From Bryobacteraceae bacterium (GTDB lineage: Bacteria > Acidobacteriota > Terriglobia > Bryobacterales > Bryobacteraceae), in NCBI GenBank assembly GCA_025350445.1, contig JANXXV010000296.1:1-10820 (forward strand): DNA of 10,820 nt, written 5' to 3'. A program made the translations under genes and the position numbers. Of the stretch, positions 1 through 7,150 are shown one piece after another (position 1 is the stretch's first letter; each line of letters opens with the position of its first letter). The notes below the pieces were generated by a model, which made no database searches, was not told the origin of the DNA, and worked only from the letters and a program-made list of their open reading frames with translations.

Positions 1-1290
1 AGGCTTCGAAGCCCAATGTGGGCGTCCTTATTTTTGTTGGTTCCTGCACTAGCTCAGGAACCGGTTGCAGAGCACAAAGACATGAAAATGCCCGGCATGC
101 AGATGAACGCGGCCGGAATGTATCTGATGAACATGGCCTCGGGCACGAGCGTGAATCCACAATCGTGGCCGATGCCGATGTTGATGCCGCGTGTGGGCGG
201 CTGGAACCTGATGGTGATGGGACAAGCCTTTCTGGTGGATACACAGCAATCGGGACCGAGGGGAGGCGACAAGTTCTATTCGGCGAACTGGTTCATGGGG
301 TCGGCGGAACATTCTTTGGGACGGGGCAGTATTCTATTTCAGGCCATGCTCAGCCTGGACCCAGCCACGGTGACGAACCGGCGCTATCCTCTTCTATTTC
401 AGACAGGCGAGACAGCTTACGGAAAACCACTGGTGGATGGGCAGCACCCGCACGATTTCCTGATGAGTATCGGAATGCACTATGCGCGCCCGTTGAGCGG
501 GAACACGATGCTGCAACTTTATTACGCACCGGTAGGCGACCCGGCTTTGGGACCGGTGGCTTTCCCCCATCGCGCGTCTGCTTTCGAGTTGCCGCAAGCC
601 ACGTTGAGCCACCACTGGCAGGATTCCACGCATATCGCCAACAACGTGGCCACGGTGGCGCTGAAATACAAATGGCTGCGGTTGGAAACCAGCAGTTTTT
701 ACGGTACCGAGCCCAATGAGAACCGTTGGAATATAGATTGGGGGCCGATGAATTCCTACTCCGGACGCATCTCCGTTTTCCCTTCGAAGAACTGGATGGC
801 GCAATTTTCCGCCGGCCGGATCAGCCGCCCTGAAGGCGAGGCAGACGGCGATGTGGTGCGAACCACGGCATCGATTCATTACTCGCGGCCGTCCTCGAAC
901 GAAAGCGCCTGGTCGTCCAGCCTGATCTGGGGACGGAATCACAGCACGCTGACAAAACGAAATTTGAACTCGTATCTGGCGGAGACGCTTTATCCCTTGA
1001 GCAGCAAGAATTTCTTGACGGCGCGGGCGGAGCTTGTGGACAAGGACGAGCTATTTGCCAACAACCCGGACGTTGAGCACGAACTGGCGCACAGCGCGGG
1101 CAGCACTTTTCGCATTGGCGCCTACACTGCGGGCTACACGCGGGACATTGGCACGTTTAGGAACATCGAAACGGGGGTTGGGGCGAATATCACCGCGTAT
1201 GCGGCGCCCGCCGCCATTCAACCGTATTACGGCAGGCACCCGTTAGGGATGAATGTCTATATGCGGTTTCGGATTAAACCTACGGAATAA
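1..1290 (+). CDS. Putative outer-membrane protein with Met-rich N-terminus (5' end probably outside window)
   Basis: The first visible ATG is at 16, but the frame is open back to base 1 and reads Arg-Leu-Arg-Ser-Pro before that Met. A positively charged stretch before the hydrophobic segment WASLFLLVPALA would complete a normal signal peptide, so the true start is probably upstream; no ribosome site is visible. Counting from the ATG at 16, cleavage after about residue 13 would leave a Met/His-rich segment (20-57, including EHKDMKMPGMQM and MPMLM). Conserved-looking blocks follow: GPRGGDKFYSANW (80-92), RRYPLLFQTGETAYGKP (122-138) and QHPHD (143-147). The rest is rich in alternating aromatic and polar residues (YYAP, NRWNIDWG, TAYAAPAAIQPYYG), as in an outer-membrane beta-barrel. 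I recall this family beside metal-efflux genes in acidobacteria, so a copper or heavy-metal role is possible but inferred. It is followed after 9 bases by the next gene, probably in one operon. Confidence 0.72.
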   Translation, partial: RLRSPMWASLFLLVPALAQEPVAEHKDMKMPGMQMNAAGMYLMNMASGTSVNPQSWPMPMLMPRVGGWNLMVMGQAFLVDTQQSGPRGGDKFYSANWFMGSAEHSLGRGSILFQAMLSLDPATVTNRRYPLLFQTGETAYGKPLVDGQHPHDFLMSIGMHYARPLSGNTMLQLYYAPVGDPALGPVAFPHRASAFELPQATLSHHWQDSTHIANNVATVALKYKWLRLETSSFYGTEPNENRWNIDWGPMNSYSGRISVFPSKNWMAQFSAGRISRPEGEADGDVVRTTASIHYSRPSSNESAWSSSLIWGRNHSTLTKRNLNSYLAETLYPLSSKNFLTARAELVDKDELFANNPDVEHELAHSAGSTFRIGAYTAGYTRDIGTFRNIETGVGANITAYAAPAAIQPYYGRHPLGMNVYMRFRIKPTE

Positions 1291-1299
1291 GGAGATGAT

Positions 1300-1620
1300 A
1301 TGAAAGTTGTCACTTTTGGAACCTTGCTTTTGGCGGCGTCGGCCTGGGCCGCGCAGCAGCAGACATTTATCGGCGTCGTCACCGACACGATGTGCGGGAA
1401 GTCCCACGGAATGACGGCTGGTCAACCCGATGACAAGTGCGTGGCGGCGTGTGTGAAGGGCACCAGCAGCCAGTTTGCTCTCTTCGATGGGAAGCAGGTG
1501 TGGAAGCTGAGCGACCAGAAGCGGCCGGCGAACTTCGCCGCGCAGCGGGTGAAGGTTACCGGCACGTTGAACGAGAAGACGAAAACGATCAAGGTAGATT
1601 CGATGGAAGCCGAGCCGTAG
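1300..1620 (+). CDS. Small exported protein with three Cys residues (acidobacterial DUF5818-like)
   Basis: A 106-residue protein starting at ATG 1300. The Shine-Dalgarno AAGGAG (1289-1294) overlaps the TAA of the upstream gene, which indicates translation in the same transcript. Residues 1-18 (MKVVTFGTLLLAASAWAA) form a classic signal peptide. The mature part has TDTMCGKSHG and then KCVAACVKG, three cysteines and a histidine that could bind metal or form a disulfide. A beta-rich stretch follows (SSQFALFDGKQVWKLSD, then VKVTGTLNEKTKTIKVDSME), resembling the small OB-like secreted proteins common in acidobacteria and, from memory, the DUF5818 type. It probably acts in the periplasm. Pairing with the Met-rich outer-membrane candidate suggests a shared envelope function, but no reaction can be assigned. 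Confidence 0.8.
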   Translation: MKVVTFGTLLLAASAWAAQQQTFIGVVTDTMCGKSHGMTAGQPDDKCVAACVKGTSSQFALFDGKQVWKLSDQKRPANFAAQRVKVTGTLNEKTKTIKVDSMEAEP

Positions 1621-1739
1621 GGTAGATCGGCGGATTTTGACGCCGGGAACCTGTTACGTCCGGGCGTGCGTGCAGTGTGCGCGCTCGATTGCCGCGCGCA
1701 GGACCACTGCCTGCTACCGCAATACCTGGCGCATTAGAA

Positions 1740-1819
1740 GCGCAAAGGCCGCTTCCGGCGGCGCCAATCGAACTAGAAACTCGGCGGACTTGGCCGCCGG
1801 AAGCGAGTCCGTTTTGCGC
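1740..1819. repeat. Interrupted inverted repeat (13 bp + 7 bp arms)
   Basis: CGCTTCCGGCGGC at 1750-1762 is the exact reverse complement of 1793-1805, with a 30-base loop. Outside it, GCGCAAA at 1740-1746 matches TTTGCGC at 1813-1819. Together these allow a 20-bp stem with a short internal loop. There is no T-tract, so it is not a standard terminator. It lies about 120 bases beyond the stop of the exported protein gene. It could be a folded RNA tail, a protein-binding palindrome or a decayed repeat. Confidence 0.65.
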
Positions 1820-2020
1820 GAGTTCCTCAAAAGACCGGCAAATGGATGCGGATGTCGCTGTTGCTGATGGGTTCGGCGTTCGGGAAGACTTCGGAAAGGC
1901 TGGTTTGCACTGAGGCGAACCTGGAAACTTTGTGGCCGGAACCAGCAGCCCGGAGTCCTTGCGTTCCGGTGGAAGTGGCCTCTTACGGCCGGTTGGGATC
2001 GAGGGTTCCGTGAACCTAAA

Positions 2021-2256
2021 CAACCACCGCCTAAAGGCGGTGGGGTTGACTGGCGACTGAAAGTCGCAGGGCGCGGCTAAAGCCTCGGCAAAGCGCGTCC
2101 CGGCGGGCGTAGTTGGTTTGCGGCGAAAGGCCGACTTTCAGGCGCGCTGCCACCAGAGCGACAGAAACGGGAAACCAACCCCTGACGCAGTTCGCCAATC
2201 CCCAGAGCCGACTCACTCAGAAGGACCGTGGCTGAAAGCAGCCCGCCTGAAAGGCG
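2021..2256. repeat. Cluster of six small hairpins sharing a C-T-(G)AAAG loop
   Basis: Six short stem-loops occur within 236 bases: 2021-2048 (core CCGCCTAAAGGCGG), 2053-2067 (GCGACTGAAAGTCGC), 2075-2084 (GGCTAAAGCC), 2121-2133 (CGGCGAAAGGCCG), 2230-2243 (GGCTGAAAGCAGCC) and 2244-2256 (CGCCTGAAAGGCG). Stems differ in sequence but four or five share CTAAAG or CTGAAAG across the loop. The third also has outer GCGC arms at 2071-2074 and 2093-2096. Compensating stem differences around a constant loop suggest that structure is being kept or copied. No coding frame explains them. Confidence 0.6.
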
Positions 2257-2281
2257 CGGGGATTAGACCCGGTAAATGGAA

Positions 2282-2384
2282 CTACATCCGGCAGTTCACC
2301 ATTCAGGTGATACCGCATTCCGTGACATCTGCTTGCAGACTAGAAAGTTATTCGATTTGGGTTGGCCACAACTGCCGGATGTAG
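2282..2384. repeat. 15-bp perfect inverted repeat enclosing a 73-bp structured core
   Basis: CTACATCCGGCAGTT (2282-2296) is the exact reverse complement of 2370-2384. Within the enclosed 73 bases two further stems are possible: TCACC/GGTGA (2296-2300 with 2306-2310, sharing one base with the outer arm) and TCTGC/GCAGA (2328-2332 with 2335-2339). The whole 103-bp unit could fold into a branched RNA or be a very small MITE-like element with terminal inverted repeats. No clear target-site duplication is visible at its edges. Confidence 0.6.
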
Positions 2385-2425
2385 GGTGAAACGCCCTCTG
2401 TTAAGGAATCCGCGCGATAGGTAGT

Positions 2426-2809
2426 CTAATCGGAAGCGCCCAATGGATTCTGCCAGGGCCCTGCGGGAAGCAATGCTGGTTGGAACGCTTCTTCGATTAC
2501 CTGGTATTGGGAATTGATCGCCAGCAGGCGGCGCGCAGCTCCATTGAGTTTTTCGGATTCGAACAAGCAAGTTCGCGATCCTGCCCGCCCCTCTAAACGT
2601 AGGGTTTCATCCTGCTGACGAACTCGATAGACCATCTGTGCACCGTGATGGGCTTGAAGGGTGTCTAGGGGCCAATCGGACTCTGCAATTAGTCGAATGC
2701 TCCCTTCCTTCCCGATGACAATGGTCATGTTCGAGAGTTGATGGCCGGTGCGCATTGCCGTCTCGGCCGCTTCGAAGATATTAGCCGCGTTGTCTGTGAA
2801 CCGTCCCAC
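2426..2809 (-). CDS. Conserved hypothetical protein (acidobacterial, HHGAQMVYRV core)
   Basis: Minus-strand frame ending in TAG at 2428-2426. The frame stays open up to 3022, but the protein-like part begins near VGRFTDNAANIFEAAETAMR, so GTG at 2809 is chosen (127 residues). The core contains MTIVIGKEGSIRLIAESDWP, LQAHHGAQMVYRV and LEGRAGSRTCLFESEK. I recognise this as a small cytosolic protein seen many times in Solibacter-like genomes with no assigned function. There is no signal peptide or membrane segment, and no Shine-Dalgarno before the GTG. GATAAG lies 6 nt upstream of it, a weak -10 match in the leaderless position described for other genes here. An alternative start is the ATG of MTIVIG. 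Neighbours are a hairpin-rich spacer downstream and a broken membrane gene on the other strand, so context gives no function. Confidence 0.62.
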   Translation of the reverse strand: MGRFTDNAANIFEAAETAMRTGHQLSNMTIVIGKEGSIRLIAESDWPLDTLQAHHGAQMVYRVRQQDETLRLEGRAGSRTCLFESEKLNGAARRLLAINSQYQVIEEAFQPALLPAGPWQNPLGASD

Positions 2810-3064
2810 GTGATTCTTATCGTTCCGCGGGGAGATTGTAAGAGGGTGAAGTTTAATTTTCCGGGTCCTATACGACAGGTTGGCCGTTTGGGCCGATTGC
2901 CCATGGTGAACCGGCACATCCTCTATGTTGCAAATCCTTTTGCGGCTTAGGAATACTGCTTGGGCTTCCTTCGCTTGCCGGGACGCTATTCTTTGGCTTG
3001 GCAACGCTAGCCTCGCCGGCATCTGGTGGTTCGAGCAGCGCGGTGGACCTGATTGAACCTGGCT
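2810..3064. other. Spacer between divergent hypothetical gene and broken membrane-protein gene
   Basis: About 255 bases without a supported gene. It should carry the promoters for both the minus-strand gene starting at 2809 and the plus-strand frame starting at 3065, but I see no strong -10/-35 pair for either. The open minus-strand extension through this stretch has no family-like sequence. Confidence 0.4.
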
Positions 3065-3362
3065 ATGCGTGCCACCGGCGCGGTCCTCGGATTGATAGGG
3101 GCAGTGGGGGATGTTGTGGTTCGGGGTCTTGCCGTCGCTTCGGCGGCGGTGCTACCGGTTTCGTTGACTCTGCTTTACACTGGCCGCGGGCTACACGCGC
3201 AGGCAGGCTGGGCACGGGTTGTAGCGGGGTTGAATGCCGACTTGCCTGTTTTTGGTGGCGCTGCTAGCGGTGTTGTCTCTGGAGAGTCGAGGGTCGATGG
3301 CGTTGATGCCGACATCTGCTTGTTGCTACGGATTGTGGGCGCTGTGGCGGGGCTTCGCCTGA
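3065..3362 (+). pseudogene. Small multi-pass membrane protein, frameshifted by one base
   Basis: From ATG 3065 (an in-frame TTG lies at 3053) the frame reads MRATGAVLGLIGAVGD, then a hydrophobic stretch LAVASAAVLPVSLTLLYTGR and GLHAQAGWARVVAGL. After about base 3230 that frame becomes ordinary soluble-looking sequence, while the +1 frame starting at ATG 3234 continues with MPTCLFLVALLAVLSLESRG and ends ACCYGLWALWRGFA with TGA at 3360-3362. Removing one A from TTGAATG (3230-3236) joins the two into a single 98-residue protein with about three membrane segments. I therefore read it as one gene with a single-base insertion, through real decay or a sequencing error. No Shine-Dalgarno is visible. 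Function unknown. Confidence 0.55.
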
Positions 3363-3816
3363 AGAGTGAGCGGCGCTGGATCAAGTGGCTTGCAGGGCTG
3401 CGTTCAGCCTGCATCGGCATGGTGGTCGCACCCGGAGAGGCGGGTCCGGGGGGCCATCGGCGTTAAGTTAAGCTTTCCGTGGCTCATCGCGGACCGCTCC
3501 CTGACGGTCACGGCTCTGTGACTGAATGATCCTGCTGAGCCGCCCGCCGTTAGTGTCCTGTCCCCCCGTAATAGTTGACGGCGGGCGCAAGAGCGCTCGC
3601 CGAGGGGTCGCGCGCAGACAAGGTGTCTGCCCCACCTTGCGCCCAGTAGCATGTTGTAAAGTATTAGCCGCGACAGCAAATTGGGAAGCGGTTTCCGGAA
3701 TCGGCTTAGCACATGCCGGATGCGAATCCGGCACTGTAACTCATATGGGTCCCCGGGGGACTTGCGCTGACGCAGGCGCCTGCCAACAGCGACGGGATTG
3801 GACCGGGCGATGGATA
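3363..3816. other. Hairpin-rich intergenic spacer
   Basis: No convincing gene in about 450 bases. It holds several separate inverted repeats: a 10-bp stem CGCCCGCCGT/ACGGCGGGCG (3541-3550 with 3578-3587), CAAGGTG/CACCTTG with a 7-base loop (3619-3639), an 8-bp stem closed by a GCGA tetraloop (3714-3733), and a compound stem CGCTG/CAGCG around the palindrome GCAGGCGCCTGC (3765-3791). The last lies about 25 bases beyond the stop of the minus-strand epimerase gene and may help end its transcript, although no T-tract follows. Confidence 0.5.
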
Positions 3817-4665
3817 CTAAACGTTCAGCTTCGAGACATAATCGAAGCTCTCCCGCAAGGAATCCAGCGGATTGCCGGCGGTCTGGTCCTGCTCTACAAA
3901 ATAGTGCTTCACGCCCGCTTTGGCGGCGGCCTTTAACACGGGAAGAATCTCGATCATCCCCTTCCCTACTTCCCGAAACGCGGTTCTGGGGATGTCTTCC
4001 TTATAGCGCTTCTCCGTACCTTCCACCACGTTCTTAAGGTGCATCAGGGGCACGCGGTTGCGGTACTGTTTCAGCACACTCACCGGGTCTCCGCCGCCCA
4101 CTTTCACCCACATGATGTCCAGCTCCAGGCTCACCAGCTTAGGGTCGGCGGCTTTCATCAGCACATCGAGGAGAATACCGTCGCCGGACGGCTCGAATTC
4201 GAACGCGTGATTGTGATAGCAGAGGTGCAGCCCGGCCTTGCGCGCCAGATCTCCGGCCTTGTTCAGCGTATCGGCCAGCTTGCGCATGACGTCCGCGCCG
4301 CCACGATCGGCTGGAGCGATATAAGGGCACACCACGTATTCGAAGCCGTGACTCTTCGCTTTCTCCAGCGCGGAGGGAATCTTGTCCTGCTCCTTCATGA
4401 ACAGCGGGGTGGGAAGATGCAGGCTGACGGGCTTGAGGGAGGTCTGTTTCAGGCTCGGCCAAATCAGGTCCATGTTATCGGCCGTGACTTCCACCTCGCG
4501 GTAGCCGATTTTTTCAATGGCGCGAAGCGTCTCCAGCGGCTCCTTCGGCAAGATGCCGCGGACGGTATAGAGTTGCGCGCCAATCACCTTTAAGGGGTGG
4601 GCATAGGAAAGTGCCGCGGACGAGGCGGCGAGAGCGAGAAAATCACGGCGTTGCATCCCCTCCAT
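3817..4665 (-). CDS. Sugar phosphate isomerase/epimerase, TIM-barrel (xylose isomerase-like), Tat signal
   Basis: A 282-residue protein of the AP-endonuclease-2/xylose-isomerase-like TIM barrel superfamily. These enzymes isomerise or epimerise sugars or inositol derivatives with a bound divalent metal; the substrate cannot be told. The N-terminus MEGMQRRDFLALAASSAAL is a twin-arginine signal (RR at 6-7), so export is expected. Family motifs: IGAQLYTVRG (28-37), GYREVEV (54-60), YHNHAFEFE (150-158), ELDIMWVKVGGGDP (181-194), LMHLKN (207-212) and FVEQDQ (256-261). Likely metal ligands are E156, D183, H209 and E258. The gene begins 12 bases after the argS stop and is probably co-transcribed with it. 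ATG 4665 has no ribosome site; the second ATG (4656) directly follows GGAGGGG and may be the real start. Confidence 0.88.
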   Translation of the reverse strand: MEGMQRRDFLALAASSAALSYAHPLKVIGAQLYTVRGILPKEPLETLRAIEKIGYREVEVTADNMDLIWPSLKQTSLKPVSLHLPTPLFMKEQDKIPSALEKAKSHGFEYVVCPYIAPADRGGADVMRKLADTLNKAGDLARKAGLHLCYHNHAFEFEPSGDGILLDVLMKAADPKLVSLELDIMWVKVGGGDPVSVLKQYRNRVPLMHLKNVVEGTEKRYKEDIPRTAFREVGKGMIEILPVLKAAAKAGVKHYFVEQDQTAGNPLDSLRESFDYVSKLNV

Positions 4666-4677
4666 GCTATACCCGTT

Positions 4678-6621
4678 TTACATGTATTCAGGAACCGCGA
4701 TACCCAGCACACCCAGCGTCCGCTCCAACTGCTGCCGGAAGTACTGCGTCATCCATAGCAGAAACACTTTCTTCTCCTGATTCTCTTCCGCCAGAACGGG
4801 GTATTCGTGATAGAACGTGTTGAACGCCTGCGCCAACTGGAACGCGTATTTGGCCACGTGCGCCGGCTCGCCCGAGGCAATGGCCCGCGCAATGGAAACG
4901 TCAGTGTGCGAAGCCTGCAGCAGAAGCTGCCAGCAACCTTCGTCCGCCAGTTGCCGGCCCATGGCGGCGGCGTCCAATTCGTTCGCAAAATCGGGCACCC
5001 GCTGGCCGCGCTCTTCGAGTTTGCGCCGGATATTTCCCGCCCGCACCGCCGCGTATTGGACGTACGGACCGGTTTCGCCCTCAAAGCTGAGGGCCTCCCG
5101 CATATCGAAGGCGATCACCGAATTGCGCGTGAATTTCAGCATGAAGAAACGCAGGGCGCCAATAGCGATCTGGCCGGCCACGCGCCTGTTTACGGCGGCA
5201 TCGGATTCGGGATGCCGCGACTCCACTTCCTCGACCGCCTTCGCAATCAGCGTATCGATTAGATCGTCCGCCTTCACGCCCAGGCCCTTACGGCCGGAGA
5301 CTTCCACGTACGCCCGCCGCTTGTCCTCTTCCGACAATTCAATGCCTAGATCGATGCAAGTGCCGGGTGTGAGCGCTACCATTTCGTACGAGAAATGCAC
5401 TGAGGCCGCAGCCTGCTTTTCATATCCCAGGGCCTTCAGGCCGGCAACGACGACATCCTGCAAATAAGACTGCCGTGAATCGATCACGTTGTAGACGCGC
5501 GATCCGTTGCCGAACGCGGGGGACTTCTCCTCTACAGGTTGGTCCGTGCTGACCCATAGTTCATAGCCGCCTGGATGCGGGAAACGCCGATAGTAGAAAT
5601 CCTTGCCCAGCAGCCCGAATTTCCAAAGTTGATAGGCAATGTCCTTGCCCACATAAGTGACGATTCCGTTGGAGCGGACAATCACCTTGCTGTCTTCGTC
5701 TTCCTTGAAATCGGAGAACGCACTGCCGGGCATCACCCAACATCCATTGTTCTTCCCTTCCGTTTCAAAGTAGATGGCCTTGCGCTCCTTCAACTTTTCA
5801 AAGGCGGTGGCCCAGAATTGCAAGTGCAGGATCTCGCTTTCGCGCGGCAGCACGTCATATTGAACATTGAGCCGCAACATGGTGGCGATGTGCGCCTGCA
5901 CGACGGCGTCCGCCACCAGGTGCGCCAGTTCCGCCTGTACTCCCTGGCCGGCCTCAATCGCGTGGAGGGTTTCGCTGCGCCAGGCAAGCGAGTCCGGATT
6001 CTCTTTGTAGTAGCTGGAGGTGCGGGCGTAAAGATCCCAGCAGAGATAGTCGAATTTTCCGGCGTCGATCAGCACCTGTACTTCAGCCGGGGACTTCTTT
6101 TCCAGATAGTGAAATCCGACCACGACATCGGCCACCTGGACGCCGGTGTTGTCGATGTAGTTCTGGACCTCCACCCGCTTACCGGCAATGCGCAGCATGC
6201 GGACAAACGTGTCGCCCAGAATGGCGTTCCGCAGGTGCCCTATGTGTGCTGCCTTGTTTGGATTGATGTTGGTGTGCTCGACTATGGTCTTGCCGTTGGT
6301 GGTTTCCGGAACGCTTTGGGCGGAGTGCAGAATTCCGTGGGCGTAAACCGATCGGTCGAGGCGGACGTTCAGGTAACCGTTGCCGGCTACTTCGAGAGAC
6401 GCTACGCCTTCGATTGCGCCAATTTCATCGGCCAGCTCCGTGGCGATGGCTTTGGGGGATTTTTTCAATTGGCGCGCGAGTTGGAAGGCGATGGGCAGGG
6501 CGAGTTCCCCAAAATCGCTTTGTTTCGGCTGTTCGAGAGCAACCTGGGCGTCGGAACCGTAGCGGGCTTTTACGTGGTTGGAAACTGCTTGCTGAATGCG
6601 TTTTTCAAGGAGATGGAACAC
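4678..6621 (-). CDS. argS: Arginyl-tRNA synthetase
   Basis: Class I aminoacyl-tRNA synthetase that charges tRNA-Arg with arginine in the cytosol. The frame is open from 6711, but the first 30 codons are not protein-like, so GTG 6621 (VFHLLEKRIQQAV) is preferred, giving 647 residues, within the family range. Counting from this start, the N-terminal tRNA-recognition domain spans about 1-105 (SDFGELALPIAF, GNGYLNVRLD). The ATP-binding motif HIGH is at 126-129 within NPNKAAHIGHLRNAILGD. The KMSKS region is represented by VSGRKGLGV. The C-terminal DALR anticodon-binding domain follows (GPYVQYAAVRAGNI, FNTFYHEYPVL, LGVLGIAVPEYM). All catalytic landmarks are present. No Shine-Dalgarno precedes the GTG, but a TATACT box lies 9 nt upstream, suggesting a leaderless mRNA. 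The epimerase gene follows after 12 bases. Confidence 0.95.
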   Translation of the reverse strand: MFHLLEKRIQQAVSNHVKARYGSDAQVALEQPKQSDFGELALPIAFQLARQLKKSPKAIATELADEIGAIEGVASLEVAGNGYLNVRLDRSVYAHGILHSAQSVPETTNGKTIVEHTNINPNKAAHIGHLRNAILGDTFVRMLRIAGKRVEVQNYIDNTGVQVADVVVGFHYLEKKSPAEVQVLIDAGKFDYLCWDLYARTSSYYKENPDSLAWRSETLHAIEAGQGVQAELAHLVADAVVQAHIATMLRLNVQYDVLPRESEILHLQFWATAFEKLKERKAIYFETEGKNNGCWVMPGSAFSDFKEDEDSKVIVRSNGIVTYVGKDIAYQLWKFGLLGKDFYYRRFPHPGGYELWVSTDQPVEEKSPAFGNGSRVYNVIDSRQSYLQDVVVAGLKALGYEKQAAASVHFSYEMVALTPGTCIDLGIELSEEDKRRAYVEVSGRKGLGVKADDLIDTLIAKAVEEVESRHPESDAAVNRRVAGQIAIGALRFFMLKFTRNSVIAFDMREALSFEGETGPYVQYAAVRAGNIRRKLEERGQRVPDFANELDAAAMGRQLADEGCWQLLLQASHTDVSIARAIASGEPAHVAKYAFQLAQAFNTFYHEYPVLAEENQEKKVFLLWMTQYFRQQLERTLGVLGIAVPEYM

Positions 6622-6630
6622 GAGACTGCA

Positions 6631-6639
6631 AGTATAGCA
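6631..6639 (-). promoter_or_regulatory. Extended -10 promoter of argS, leaderless position
   Basis: On the minus strand TGC-TATACT (6639-6631) matches an extended -10 element. Nine bases (TGCAGTCTC) separate it from GTG 6621. A transcript starting at the usual 6-9 bases past the -10 would carry at most a few untranslated bases. No good -35 is visible, which fits an extended -10 promoter. Confidence 0.55.
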
Positions 6640-7150
6640 GGAGGGGTCGGCGGCGCTATTCCGTTGGGAAGGAGTAAACTCTGGGTTTTGGCCGTTTGGG
6701 AAATTTTCCATCCGGCCCGGGATAGGTTTTCTGGGGCACTGAGACGATCAAAGCGTCTTGGGTTCGCTGCACCCGGATTTGGCCAGCGGGCGCGATCTTT
6801 AAGGCAACTGAAGGCTTTCCCGCTTTGAAGCGGACCCGCCCAGGGATTGAAAGACGAGTACGTTGTTTGTGTGAACAAGGTACGGTAGATTGCTATCGCC
6901 GGTGTCAAAAGGTGAGTGTCGAATTATTGTTGTGTTTTTCGAAACCATGGATGGTGACGAAACCGCCAGCACACTGACGAAGTTCAAACCATTGGCGTTC
7001 GCCGGAAGGTGCAGTGTCATTCGAATCCGATGGCAATCTTGCGCTGAGCGGAGGTACTTTCCGCTTTTGCTGTGCCTGGGCATTGCCGGGAAGCGCCGAG
7101 AGTCGCGTGATTAGTGCGATGTCTAGGAGTTTCATGGGCGATCCGTCCGT
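6640..7150. other. Divergent spacer between argS and ferredoxin gene
   Basis: About 510 bases between two divergent promoters with no supported gene. Reading frames crossing it on the minus strand lack family-like sequence or ribosome sites. Small hairpins include CCGCTT/AAGCGG (6820-6833) inside outer GCGGG/CCCGC arms (6786-6790 and 6835-6839), and GACG/CGTC around 6742-6756. Nothing resembles a tRNA or a known riboswitch. Confidence 0.45.

Larger units (their letters stand above)
1621..2425. other. Long intergenic spacer with inverted repeats, no convincing gene
   Basis: Between the small exported protein gene and the 3' end of the minus-strand hypothetical gene there are about 800 bases in which no reading frame gives a recognisable or well-initiated protein. 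The short frames here have skewed, Arg/Ala/Pro-rich composition and no ribosome sites. The region does contain three structured parts listed separately: an interrupted inverted repeat at 1740-1819, a run of small hairpins at 2021-2256, and a 15-bp inverted repeat enclosing 73 bp at 2282-2384. No intrinsic terminator with a T-tract is obvious behind the 1300-1620 gene. Confidence 0.6.

Noticed and set aside
394..942. Minus-strand open frame inside the Met-rich outer-membrane gene
   Set aside because: Antisense shadow with Arg/His-rich, non-family sequence.
3686..3740. Cobalamin-riboswitch-like string (GGGAAGCGGT, later ATCCGGCACTGTAAC)
   Set aside because: Spacing does not fit the B12 box and core, the region is explained by a plain hairpin at 3714-3733, and no plus-strand gene follows that it could control.
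3526..3936. Plus-strand open frame of about 136 codons
   Set aside because: It crosses several hairpins and runs antisense into the epimerase gene; composition is Arg/Cys/Gly-rich and no ribosome site precedes it.
5575..6828. Long plus-strand open frame opposite argS
   Set aside because: It is antisense to a gene with all ArgRS motifs; its sequence resembles no family and reflects the codon bias of the minus-strand gene.
7016..7034. TTCGAATCC resembling a tRNA T-loop
   Set aside because: The flanking bases do not form a T-stem and no acceptor, D or anticodon arms are found nearby.
6799..7083. Minus-strand open frame in the argS-ferredoxin spacer
   Set aside because: No recognisable family, no ribosome site, and it ends among spacer hairpins.
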